Shown here one piece after another: positions 26,688 to 34,948 of a stretch of 38,428 nt of DNA (position 1 is the stretch's first letter; each line of letters starts with the position of its first letter). The notes beneath the pieces were generated by a model. It had not been told where the DNA came from and ran no database searches. It saw only the letters and a program-made list of their open reading frames with translations. The stretch covers positions 1 through 38,428 of the forward strand of contig CAJAVU010000056.1 in NCBI GenBank assembly GCA_903945495.1, given 5' to 3'. This DNA comes from an uncultured Flavobacteriales bacterium. Lineage in GTDB: Bacteria > Bacteroidota > Bacteroidia > Flavobacteriales_D > Crocinitomicaceae. A program made the translations under genes and the position numbers.

Positions 26688-27716
26688 CTAGAATAGTCCA
26701 CCTTGCACCCAACCTTGGTCTTTCCCCAAATGTCTAAATGCCTTTTCTGTTGCTTTTCGTCCACGAGAAGTTCGCATTAAAAAACCTTCTTGAATTAAAA
26801 ATGGTTCGTACACCTCCTCCAAGGTTCCAGCATTTTCACCGATAGCAGTTGCAATAGTCGTTAATCCAACTGGTCCACCATTGAATTTATCGATAATGGC
26901 TTTTAGTATTCGGATATCCATTTCATCCAAACCATTTTCATCGACATTCAGTGCTTTCAATGCAAATTCAGTAATAGCATTGTCAATTACACCTGTTCCC
27001 TTGATTTGAGCAAAATCACGAACTCGTCGCAACAATGCATTTGCAATTCTTGGGGTTCCACGACTGCGGCTAGCAATTTTATAAGCTGCTTCTTCGTCAA
27101 TAGGTATATTCAATAAACCTGAAGAACGTTCAACAATTGACGTCAATGTTTTGGCATCATAATACTCCAAACGCGAATTGATCCCAAAACGCGCTCTCAA
27201 TGGTGATGTTAACAGACCAGAGCGAGTAGTCGCTCCAATTAATGTAAACGGATTCAATGTTATTTGAACACTTCGTGCATTCGGTCCACTATCGATCAAA
27301 ATATCGATACAATAGTCTTCCATTGCTGAATACAAATATTCTTCGACAACAGGACTTAAACGATGAATTTCATCGATAAAAAGAACATCTCCTACATTTA
27401 GATTCGTTAATAATCCTGCCAAATCACCAGGTTTGTCCAAAACAGGACCGCTAGTAACTTTAAAGCCAACTCCAAGCTCATTTGCAATGATATTAGCTAA
27501 AGTTGTTTTACCAAGTCCTGGAGGGCCATGTAGCAAAACGTGATCCAATGGTTCGCCACGCAAAGTTGCTGCTTTGACAAAGATTTCCAAATTCTCAACA
27601 ACGGATGGTTGACCGGTAAAATCACTCAGACTTTTAGGTCGCAAGACTTTATCATAATCCTGATCGGCATTATTTTCAGCTTCTTCTCTATAGTCAAATG
27701 AGTCGTCTTCCATCAT
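26688..27716 (-). CDS. ruvB: Holliday junction branch migration helicase RuvB
   Basis: RuvB is the hexameric AAA+ motor that, with RuvA, moves Holliday junctions for RuvC. Motifs present are Walker [12 protein letters not shown], Walker [10 protein letters not shown], sensor 1 [10 protein letters not shown] with arginine-finger region SPLRARFG, sensor 2 [17 protein letters not shown], and the C-terminal winged-helix DNA-binding part ([27 protein letters not shown]). I start it at the ATG at 27716 (another ATG follows at 27713). A longer in-frame reading begins with a TTG that is part of the promoter box. Length is 342 residues. queG follows in the same unit. Confidence 0.96.
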   Translation of the reverse strand: MMEDDSFDYREEAENNADQDYDKVLRPKSLSDFTGQPSVVENLEIFVKAATLRGEPLDHVLLHGPPGLGKTTLANIIANELGVGFKVTSGPVLDKPGDLAGLLTNLNVGDVLFIDEIHRLSPVVEEYLYSAMEDYCIDILIDSGPNARSVQITLNPFTLIGATTRSGLLTSPLRARFGINSRLEYYDAKTLTSIVERSSGLLNIPIDEEAAYKIASRSRGTPRIANALLRRVRDFAQIKGTGVIDNAITEFALKALNVDENGLDEMDIRILKAIIDKFNGGPVGLTTIATAIGENAGTLEEVYEPFLIQEGFLMRTSRGRKATEKAFRHLGKDQGWVQGGLF

Positions 27717-27731
27717 TGAATCAAATTTAAA

Positions 27732-27739
27732 CAAAAATA
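27732..27739 (-). promoter_or_regulatory. -7 promoter box (TATTTTTG) for ruvB-queG
   Basis: The minus strand reads TATTTTTG, an exact TAnnTTTG match, 15 bases before the ruvB ATG at 27716. It lies within the T-rich tail of the ctaD terminator. Its last three bases are the TTG that would be the start of a falsely extended RuvB. Confidence 0.6.
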
Positions 27740-27741
27740 CA

Positions 27742-27771
27742 AAAGCCTCCTGTCATATGACAGAAGGCTTT
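27742..27771 (-). terminator. Rho-independent terminator after ctaD
   Basis: On the minus strand AAAGCC pairs with GGCTTT, and the inner CTGTCAT/ATGACAG arms pair too, with a two-base internal loop between the two helices. The hairpin is followed by TTGTATTTTTG. It starts 18 bases after the ctaD stop. The T-rich tail is also the ruvB promoter box. Confidence 0.82.
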
Positions 27772-27788
27772 CAACAATATTATTTCTA

Positions 27789-29612
27789 TTAATGCTCCTC
27801 TTCTCCTTCTGCTAAAGGAACTGTTTGAGGAATAAAATCAACATCAGAACCTGGTTTAGAATAGTCATACGGCCATCTATGTACCGTTGGCAATTCTCCT
27901 GGCCAGTTACCATGAACGTGCTCAACAGGAGTTGTCCATTCTAACGTTGTTGCATTCCAAGGATTTTGAGGTGCAACTGGTCCTCTATAAATACTATAGA
28001 AGAAATTGAACAAGAATAAGATTTGACCTAAAGCAGCGATGATTGCAAAAATTGTAATGATTACATTCAAATCCATCATCATATCATATGAACCAGAATC
28101 AAATTCATTGTATACTGAATAATCATAATAACGACGTGGCGCTCCAGCTAATCCAACAAAGTGCATTGGGAAGAAAACACCGTATGCTCCAACAATGGTA
28201 ATCCAGAAGTGAGCATACCCTAAACGTGTGTTCATCATTCTACCATACATTTTTGGGAACCAATGGTAAACACCACCAAACATACCAAACACTGCTGACA
28301 TACCCATTACGATATGGAAGTGAGCAACAACGAAATAGGTGTCGTGAACTGTAATGTCTAAAGCTGAATCCGCTAAGATAATACCTGTTACACCACCTGT
28401 AATGAATGTTGAAACCAAACCTATTGCAAACAACATTGCTGGGGTAAAGATTAACGAACCTTTCCACAATGTAGTCAAATAGTTAAATACTTTTACAGCT
28501 GATGGAATCGCAATCAATAAGGTTGTAAATACGAAGACACTACCAATAAATGGATTCATCCCTGTAACAAACATATGGTGACCCCATACAATAAAGGATA
28601 AGAAACCAATTGCTAAAATTGAACCAATCATTGCACGGTAACCGAAGATTGGTTTACGTGAATTGGTTGCAATAATTTCTGATGACAAACCTAGAGCTGG
28701 TAATAATACAATGTAAACTTCTGGGTGACCTAAAAACCAGAATAAATGTTGATACAAAATTGGTGAACCACCATGGTTCGTCAACATTTCACCACCTACG
28801 ATGATATCTGATAAATAGAAAGAAGTACCAGCCAATCTATCCATGATTAACAACAAAGCTGCTGATAATAATACTGGGAAAGATAAAACACCTAAAATTG
28901 CTGTTACAAAGAACGCCCAAATTGTTAATGGCATTCTAGTCATACTCATCCCTTTAGTACGTAAGTTCAATACAGTAACAATGTAGTTCAAAGAACCAAT
29001 CAAAGAAGATGCAATGAAAATAGCCATTGAAAACAACCACAATGTCATACCTGTTCCAGAACCACTAACCGCCTGAGGCAATGCAGATAAAGGAGGATAA
29101 ATTGTCCAACCTGCCATTGCTGGTCCTGATTCAACAAACAATGACGCTAACATCAAAATAGACGATAAGAAGAAGAACCAATATGAAAGCATGTTCATGA
29201 AACCTGATGCCATATCTCTAGCTCCCAATTGCAATGGAATTAATAAGTTAGAGAATGTTCCAGATAATCCACCTGTTAACAAGAAGAATACCATGATTGT
29301 ACCATGAATTGTTACCAATCCTAAGTACATATCTTCCTTCAATACACCTCCTGGTGCCCAAGTTTCACCTAAGAAAAATGAAAGAAAATCAGAACTCTCA
29401 CCAGGCCATGCTAATTGGATACGGAATAAAATAGACAATAACATTGCTACTAATCCCATAAATACAGCAGTCATTAAAAACTGCTTACCAATCATTTTAT
29501 GATCTTGGCTGAAGATATACTTTGAAACGAAACTTTCTTCATGGTGTCCATGATCATTATCATGTCCATGTGCGTCGTGATGTCCGTGTGCTTCGTGCGC
29601 TACTGCCGCCAT
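27789..29612 (-). CDS. ctaD: Cytochrome c oxidase subunit I
   Basis: This is the catalytic subunit of an aa3-type heme-copper oxidase. It reduces O2 to water and pumps protons across the inner membrane. The 607-residue product has about 12 helices. Heme a ligands are His103 and His433, the heme a3 ligand is His431 (VHDTYFVVAHFHIVMG), and CuB ligands are His296, His345 and His346. The cross-linked Tyr is Tyr300 and the proton-channel Glu is Glu298 (GHPEVY), which marks an A1-type D channel; Asp133 is at its mouth. The N-terminus is His-rich (residues 6-24, about every second residue). It is the last gene of the act-cta operon, 30 bases after ctaC. Confidence 0.96.
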   Translation of the reverse strand: MAAVAHEAHGHHDAHGHDNDHGHHEESFVSKYIFSQDHKMIGKQFLMTAVFMGLVAMLLSILFRIQLAWPGESSDFLSFFLGETWAPGGVLKEDMYLGLVTIHGTIMVFFLLTGGLSGTFSNLLIPLQLGARDMASGFMNMLSYWFFFLSSILMLASLFVESGPAMAGWTIYPPLSALPQAVSGSGTGMTLWLFSMAIFIASSLIGSLNYIVTVLNLRTKGMSMTRMPLTIWAFFVTAILGVLSFPVLLSAALLLIMDRLAGTSFYLSDIIVGGEMLTNHGGSPILYQHLFWFLGHPEVYIVLLPALGLSSEIIATNSRKPIFGYRAMIGSILAIGFLSFIVWGHHMFVTGMNPFIGSVFVFTTLLIAIPSAVKVFNYLTTLWKGSLIFTPAMLFAIGLVSTFITGGVTGIILADSALDITVHDTYFVVAHFHIVMGMSAVFGMFGGVYHWFPKMYGRMMNTRLGYAHFWITIVGAYGVFFPMHFVGLAGAPRRYYDYSVYNEFDSGSYDMMMDLNVIITIFAIIAALGQILFLFNFFYSIYRGPVAPQNPWNATTLEWTTPVEHVHGNWPGELPTVHRWPYDYSKPGSDVDFIPQTVPLAEGEEEH

Positions 29613-29642
29613 TTTATTTCTGTTTAATTATTATTAAATTGA

Positions 29643-30914
29643 TTATTTCGCTGCAACATTTAAAGTATCCACTTTAACTGCTAAACTATCTGCTGGAGCT
29701 GCTCCTTCAGCCGGTGCAGTTGTTGCTGCCGCCGCTGCGAAATAAGCATCTCTAAACGTTTGTTTCTTTTTACCATTCATCCAAGCAGTATACTCAGCCT
29801 CAGGTAAAACAACAACCATCATTTTCATTTTGTAGTGTGCACCACCACAAATCTTATTACACATCAATATGTAGTTGAACTTCTCGTCGTTCTTTTTCTT
29901 ACGCATATCTTTTGTAGTAACATCAGGCGTAAATTTAAAACGAGTTGTCATACCAGGAACAGTATTCATTTGAGCTCTGAAATGTGGGAAATATGCTGAA
30001 TGAATAACATCTTTTGAACGGAAATTAAACTCATATTCTTTATTAACACATAAGTACAATGTATCTTTTTGAATGATATCATCCCATGCTTGTGCATCAA
30101 TTTTAGCATTATGATGAGCTTTCATTTGGTATAACAAACGAATCAAACGTTGTTTTCTTGAAAGATCATTTTCCATTTTCTCACGATCCTCAGGAACGAA
30201 AATCATTTTACGATCATTCAACTTTGTTTCTAACGCTTTGATTCCGGTTGGGCCATTTTCCATATTATTTATGGCACTATCAATAGTTTCTGTTGTCATC
30301 AACGCTAACTCATTGTTATCAGTTGTCAATTTATAATCAAAACGACCTAATGTATTGTCTTCTCCTGAATAACGAGCAGTCCAATCAAATTGTTTTGAGA
30401 ATAACTCAACACGTATTGATTCATTTTTCGCATGTGAAGTTGTTTCATTCCAACTTTTCAACCCTAAAATAATTATAACCGCTAATACACATGCTGGAAC
30501 AACTGTCCACAACATCTCCAATTTGTTATTATGCGGATAATAAAAAGCCTTAACTCCTGGTTTGCGAACATACTTGTATGCAAAGATGAACAACAAAGAA
30601 TTCGTTAAAAAGAAAACAGCAATCACAATAATAAAGTTCAGATTTAATAACCAATCTAATTCTCTACCATGCATAGAAGCAGCATCTCCACGACCTGTCC
30701 AACCAAACTTATAAATTAAATAAATGAAACTCATGTAGAATAAGATCATGAATGTCAACATCAACTTTGCATTTAAGCGATTATCTCTATTGCTGATCTC
30801 ATGTTCACCACGATTTCTTAGTTTAGAAGAAAGTTCATATACACGCACTAACTGTGCTATTGCAATAACTCCTAAAACTATAACGATTAAAGCCACTAAT
30901 TTACTTCCCATCAT
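29643..30914 (-). CDS. ctaC: Cytochrome c oxidase subunit II (CuA)
   Basis: Subunit II receives electrons from cytochrome c at its binuclear CuA site and passes them to subunit I. The CuA ligands are His305, Cys352, Cys356, His360 and Met363 (MCNKICGGAHYKM). The residue between the cysteines that is normally Glu (an Mg ligand) is Lys354. The protein is long (423 residues, against roughly 250-300 in many bacteria). It has extra N-terminal hydrophobic segments (~6-25, 50-70) before the two standard helices (~92-112, 136-152). An insert of about 80 residues lies in the periplasmic domain (~205-285), and an Ala-rich tail follows. The tail has no heme motif, so this is an aa3 and not a caa3 fusion. 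Confidence 0.93.
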   Translation of the reverse strand: MMGSKLVALIVIVLGVIAIAQLVRVYELSSKLRNRGEHEISNRDNRLNAKLMLTFMILFYMSFIYLIYKFGWTGRGDAASMHGRELDWLLNLNFIIVIAVFFLTNSLLFIFAYKYVRKPGVKAFYYPHNNKLEMLWTVVPACVLAVIIILGLKSWNETTSHAKNESIRVELFSKQFDWTARYSGEDNTLGRFDYKLTTDNNELALMTTETIDSAINNMENGPTGIKALETKLNDRKMIFVPEDREKMENDLSRKQRLIRLLYQMKAHHNAKIDAQAWDDIIQKDTLYLCVNKEYEFNFRSKDVIHSAYFPHFRAQMNTVPGMTTRFKFTPDVTTKDMRKKKNDEKFNYILMCNKICGGAHYKMKMMVVVLPEAEYTAWMNGKKKQTFRDAYFAAAAATTAPAEGAAPADSLAVKVDTLNVAAK

Positions 30915-30944
30915 TTCTCAATTATCTGTAATAAAACGTTCTTT

Positions 30945-32147
30945 TTAGATTTCGTGGTGAATACTTTCGTCCAAGAATGGATGATTCACCGGTGTTAAAG
31001 GCGCCTTCGTTAAGTTATTCAGAATAACACGAATGAAGAAGCCAGCAACTAATACTGCCATACCAATTTCTAAGAAACCAATCTTAGCGCTTTGTCCTAA
31101 TGATCCAGCAGACACCATAATGTAAACGTCCAACCAGTGACCGATAAGAATAATCACACCAACGAATGACAAAATTCCAGCATTTCTTTTCGCGTCTCTC
31201 GACATTAAGATTAACATTGGGAAAGCGAAATTAATTAAGAACATACCGAAGTACATCATTTTGTAGTGCTCAATGCGCGTAATGTAATAAACAACTTCCT
31301 CACCAATGTTTGCGTACCAAATCAACATGAATTGAGAGAACCACAAATATGACCACAAGAAAGATGTAGCAAAAGTCCATTTACCTAAATCATGAATGTG
31401 ACTATCATTTACTTTCGGTAAGTAACCTAATTTTTTCAAATACAATGTCAACATTACCAAAACAGTCATTGTTGAAACCCACATACCAGCGAATGTATAC
31501 CATCCAAACAATGTAGAGAACCAGTGAACATCAATTGACATTAACCAATCCCACGCAGATGTTGAACTAAATACTGCGAAGAATACAAGAAAAGTCGCTG
31601 CTTTTCTATAGTTTTTAAAGTGTAAATCAGTACCACCAATTCTATCTTCTTCCAAAGAGCGCATTCTGAATCCACGCAAAAACAAGTAATAAACTGCCAT
31701 GTAAACTAAAGTACGAATCCAAAAGAAGATTGGATTTAAGTAAGCAGCTTTACCAGCAATGATACTATCATAATGATGCGTTCCTTCAGTTGTATATTCA
31801 GGATCCATCCATAAATAAATATGTGCCCCTTTCATGAACGTAATTGTCAAAAGTGTAAGTGCAAGCATAGCCATACCATATGGTAAGTATCCAGCAACCG
31901 CTTCAATTACTCTTTTTACAGACGCATACCATCCTGTTTCTGTAGCATATTGTAATGCCAAGAAAAACAAAGCTCCTAAACCAATAGCAAAAAAGAAGAA
32001 GCTATTGATTAAACCATTTGTTAAAAGACGTGTTTCAAAATGATGTTCGTTCATACTTGTAAAAACACCAATCGCTGTAAACAAAAGGCCAATCACCATC
32101 AATGATGTTGTGAAAACCTTTGCTTTATTTGATATAGAGAATTCCAT
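30945..32147 (-). CDS. actF: Alternative complex III integral membrane subunit ActF
   Basis: ActF is one of two large membrane subunits of ACIII, which oxidises menaquinol and reduces a c-type cytochrome in place of the bc1 complex. The 400-residue protein is almost all membrane helix (about ten hydrophobic segments). Conserved-looking pieces are GAHIYLWMDPEY, SSTSAWDWLMSIDVHWFSTLFGWYTFAG and LWSYLWFSQFMLIWYANIGEE. These resemble the NrfD-type quinol-site fold also seen in ActC. It lies between actE and ctaC with gaps of 21 and 30 bases, so the same transcript should carry the oxidase genes. Confidence 0.9.
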   Translation of the reverse strand: MEFSISNKAKVFTTSLMVIGLLFTAIGVFTSMNEHHFETRLLTNGLINSFFFFAIGLGALFFLALQYATETGWYASVKRVIEAVAGYLPYGMAMLALTLLTITFMKGAHIYLWMDPEYTTEGTHHYDSIIAGKAAYLNPIFFWIRTLVYMAVYYLFLRGFRMRSLEEDRIGGTDLHFKNYRKAATFLVFFAVFSSTSAWDWLMSIDVHWFSTLFGWYTFAGMWVSTMTVLVMLTLYLKKLGYLPKVNDSHIHDLGKWTFATSFLWSYLWFSQFMLIWYANIGEEVVYYITRIEHYKMMYFGMFLINFAFPMLILMSRDAKRNAGILSFVGVIILIGHWLDVYIMVSAGSLGQSAKIGFLEIGMAVLVAGFFIRVILNNLTKAPLTPVNHPFLDESIHHEI

Positions 32148-32168
32148 CTTATCTAGTTATTCAGATTA

Positions 32169-32915
32169 TTATAATTTTTTAGTTGAATCAGCAACTACTG
32201 GTGCAGCAACTGCAGCTGGTAAACCATTTGCATCAAATGATCCATAAGCAGGGTTTTGGAACTTTCTTACATAGTGCACCAAAGTCCAGATTTCCTTTTT
32301 ATTCAATTGAGAAGCATGTCCACCCATGGCATTTAAACCATAATAAATTGAGTAGAATAACTGGCCATCAGACTTATCAGCTCTTTCTGTATAATTTGGA
32401 ACACCAACATAGGCACCACTTGCAACCATTGGCCCTTGACCATCACCCTTTTCTCCATGACAGTGTTGACACATTGCTGTATACAACTCTTTTCCTTTTT
32501 TAAACATTGCTTCTGAATTATCAGCAGTCAATTTTAAAGGATTCATATCCGATGCAGCTAAAGTATATTCATCTTGCATTGAAAAATCATACCCAAATAA
32601 GCCATGAGTAGTTTTAAATGCAATATTTGGCTTTCTGAAATATGGCAACATTAAACTCACTGTTGATGAATCAGTTCCATAATAAGGAACGGTTCCATTT
32701 GGAGGTGTCATTGCAGACAATTTCATCTTAACTGACATGTTCTCTGCACCTCTAATTTCGCCATAGTCAACGTATGGCTCAATTGCAGGAGAGCGATACA
32801 TGTCTGGCATATATTCTAATCCTGAACTATCACCACTTGCAGAACACGCGCCTAATATCAAGGTTGAAACCGCGATAACTGCTAAACTTGCTAGTGCCTT
32901 AAATTTAATTTTCAT
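32169..32915 (-). CDS. actE: Alternative complex III monoheme cytochrome c subunit ActE (lipoprotein)
   Basis: ActE carries one heme c and shuttles electrons at the periplasmic face of ACIII. The product (248 residues from the ATG at 32915; a TTG at 32927 is less likely) starts with a lipoprotein signal, lipobox ILGA-Cys24. The heme motif is Cys149-x2-Cys152-His153 (CQHCHGEKGDGQG) and Met197 (GLNAMGGH) is the probable axial ligand. The first 130 residues of the mature protein hold an extra segment (PDMYRSPAIEPYVDYG) seen in ACIII-associated cytochromes. The 57-base gap before it has a small GC-rich hairpin (32941-32957). Confidence 0.92.
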   Translation of the reverse strand: MKIKFKALASLAVIAVSTLILGACSASGDSSGLEYMPDMYRSPAIEPYVDYGEIRGAENMSVKMKLSAMTPPNGTVPYYGTDSSTVSLMLPYFRKPNIAFKTTHGLFGYDFSMQDEYTLAASDMNPLKLTADNSEAMFKKGKELYTAMCQHCHGEKGDGQGPMVASGAYVGVPNYTERADKSDGQLFYSIYYGLNAMGGHASQLNKKEIWTLVHYVRKFQNPAYGSFDANGLPAAVAAPVVADSTKKL

Positions 32916-32940
32916 CTGTCTCTTCAATTTATTTTGTCAG

Positions 32941-32957
32941 ACGGAACTCCGTTTCCG
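32941..32957. other. Short GC-rich hairpin in the actD-actE gap
   Basis: ACGGAACTCCGTTTCCG can fold two ways: CGGAA with TTCCG (six-base loop) or ACGGA with TCCGT (two-base loop). It lies in the longest internal gap of the act genes (57 bases). No T run follows on the minus strand, so it is not a terminator. It may be an mRNA processing or stability element. Confidence 0.35.
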
Positions 32958-32972
32958 AAGCTACATGGCAAA

Positions 32973-33509
32973 CTATTTAATTTCTTTTTGATCTAATTCG
33001 ATTAAACCTGTTTCTTTCAACATTCCTTCCAATTCATCAGAAGTGAATTTATCGTTTTCAGAAAGTCTAATTTCTATAACGAATTTATCATCTGTTGTTC
33101 TTGGATCAGGATTTTGAGCTGGCATTCCAGGTAATGTTTTATTTCTTAATAAATAAGTAATTGCCATTCCGTGAGCAGCACACAATACTGTAAACTCAAA
33201 CGTAATTGGAATAAACGCCAACATATTGTCTAAGTATGAAAAGTTTGGTTTACCACCAATGTTCATCGGCCAGTCAACAACCATAAAGAAACGCATTCCA
33301 ATAGTTGCCAATAACAAACCTGTTAGACCATATAAAAAGGCCATGATACCCAAACGTGTATTTTTAATTCCAATAATTGGATCGATACCGTGAATTGGGA
33401 ACGGAGAAAATACCTCCGAAATTTTAACACCTTTTGCGACTAATTTCTTTGCGCCATCTTTTAGCACATCGTCATCGTCGTACATTGCATATATAACTTT
33501 CTCTGCCAT
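32973..33509 (-). CDS. actD: Alternative complex III subunit ActD (DUF3341)
   Basis: ActD is a small two-helix membrane subunit of ACIII. The 178-residue product (ATG at 33509) begins MAEKVIYAMYDDDDVLKDGA, a soluble domain, then FSPFPIHGID leading into two transmembrane helices (~55-80 and ~100-125; GIMAFLYGLTGLLLATIGM and AFIPITFEFTVLCAAHGMAI). A cytosolic tail follows. This layout and the FPIHG motif define DUF3341. A longer reading from 33569 would overlap actC and gives no sensible extra domain. The start is 10 bases after the actC stop. Confidence 0.92.
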   Translation of the reverse strand: MAEKVIYAMYDDDDVLKDGAKKLVAKGVKISEVFSPFPIHGIDPIIGIKNTRLGIMAFLYGLTGLLLATIGMRFFMVVDWPMNIGGKPNFSYLDNMLAFIPITFEFTVLCAAHGMAITYLLRNKTLPGMPAQNPDPRTTDDKFVIEIRLSENDKFTSDELEGMLKETGLIELDQKEIK

Positions 33510-33519
33510 GTCCTTATTA

Positions 33520-34929
33520 TTAATGGTTTGAATGACTTTCTTCTGAATGATCGTGGTGATCTGGAGCATTTTTATATGATTCTCCAGAAGACTTCAAGAT
33601 TGTTTTTACCTCATTCAACGCTAATACCGGGAAGTAACGAGCAAACAATAAGAAGAATACGAAGAACAAACCAATCGTTCCAACATATACACCTAAATCG
33701 ATGTGGCTTGGGTAATGCATACTCCACGCACCTGGAATGTAATCACGGTGAATTGAAGTAACGATAATTACGTAACGCTCGAACCACATACCTATGTTTA
33801 CCACAATTGAAATAATGAAAGTAAACAATAAACTTCTTCTCAATTTACGGAACCACATCAACTGTGGAGAAATTACGTTACATGTCATCATTGACCAGTA
33901 AGCCCACCAGTATGGACCAGTTGCACGGTTAATGAACGCGTATGATTCATACTCAACTCCTGAGTACCAAGAGATAAATAACTCCGTAATATAAGCTGTA
34001 CCAACAATCGAACCTGTAACCATGATTACGATGTTCATGTACTCAACATGTTTTGTATGAATGTATGCCTCAAGACCCATTGCTTTACGCATGATCAACA
34101 TTAAAGTTTGTACCATCGCGAAACCAGAGAATACAGCTCCCGCTACGAAATATGGAGGGAAGATTGTTGTATGCCATCCAGGAATAACCGATGTAGCAAA
34201 GTCAAAAGATACAATCGAGTGAACGGAGAATACAAGTGGTGTAGCTAAACCTGCTAAAACCAATGAAACTAATTCGAAACGATTCCAATGTTTAGCTCTA
34301 CCAGACCAACCGAATGATAAAATAGAATACATTTTTTTAGCAACCGGCTTTTTAGCTCTATCACGAATCGTTGCGAAATCAGGAATCAAACCAATATACC
34401 AGAACACTAAAGAAACTGAAAGATAAGTTGAAATCGCGAATACGTCCCATAATAAAGGAGAGTTAAAGTTAACCCAAAGAGAACCGAATTGATTTGGTAA
34501 TGGAAGTGTCCAGTAACCAACCCATAAACGACCCATGTGAATTAACGGGAACAAACCTGCCATAAATACGGCGAAAATTGTCATCGCTTCTGCAGAACGG
34601 TTAATCGCCATTCTCCATTTTTGACGGAACAATAATAATACTGCTGAGATAAGAGTACCTGCGTGACCAATACCTACCCACCAAACGAAGTTAGTAATAT
34701 CCCAAGCCCATCCGATGGTTTTGTTCAATCCCCAAACTCCAATACCAGTACCAAGTAGATATAGAATACATCCTACACCGTACAAACCAATAATCAAGGC
34801 AATCCCAAAAAGGATATACCACATTCTTGGTGCTTTGTCCTCAATCGGGCGACAAACATCTTCTGTGATGTCGTGATAGGTCTTGTGACCTAAAATGAGG
34901 GGTTCTCTAATTGCTGCTTCTTTATGCAT
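33520..34929 (-). CDS. actC: Alternative complex III NrfD-like subunit ActC
   Basis: ActC is a polysulfide-reductase/NrfD-type membrane subunit and is thought to hold the quinol site next to the iron-sulfur part of ActB. The 469-residue protein has about ten hydrophobic helices. Family-like blocks include WWVGIGHAGTLISAVLLLFRQ, MGRLWVGYWTLPLPNQFGSL, PLVFSVHSIVSFDFATSVIP, GWHTTIFPPYFVAGAVFSGF and MWFERYVIIVTSIHRDYIP. The start (MHKEAAIREPLILGHKTYHD) and His-rich C-terminus (DHHDHSEESHSNH) are cytosolic or periplasmic ends. It begins 19 bases after actB. Confidence 0.94.
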   Translation of the reverse strand: MHKEAAIREPLILGHKTYHDITEDVCRPIEDKAPRMWYILFGIALIIGLYGVGCILYLLGTGIGVWGLNKTIGWAWDITNFVWWVGIGHAGTLISAVLLLFRQKWRMAINRSAEAMTIFAVFMAGLFPLIHMGRLWVGYWTLPLPNQFGSLWVNFNSPLLWDVFAISTYLSVSLVFWYIGLIPDFATIRDRAKKPVAKKMYSILSFGWSGRAKHWNRFELVSLVLAGLATPLVFSVHSIVSFDFATSVIPGWHTTIFPPYFVAGAVFSGFAMVQTLMLIMRKAMGLEAYIHTKHVEYMNIVIMVTGSIVGTAYITELFISWYSGVEYESYAFINRATGPYWWAYWSMMTCNVISPQLMWFRKLRRSLLFTFIISIVVNIGMWFERYVIIVTSIHRDYIPGAWSMHYPSHIDLGVYVGTIGLFFVFFLLFARYFPVLALNEVKTILKSSGESYKNAPDHHDHSEESHSNH

Positions 34930-34948
34930 TACAACCGAATTTATTCAA

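Noticed and set aside
26688-27734. RuvB starting at the upstream TTG
   Set aside because: The TTG is the end of the TATTTTTG promoter box; ATG codons at 27716 and 27713 give a normal RuvB start.
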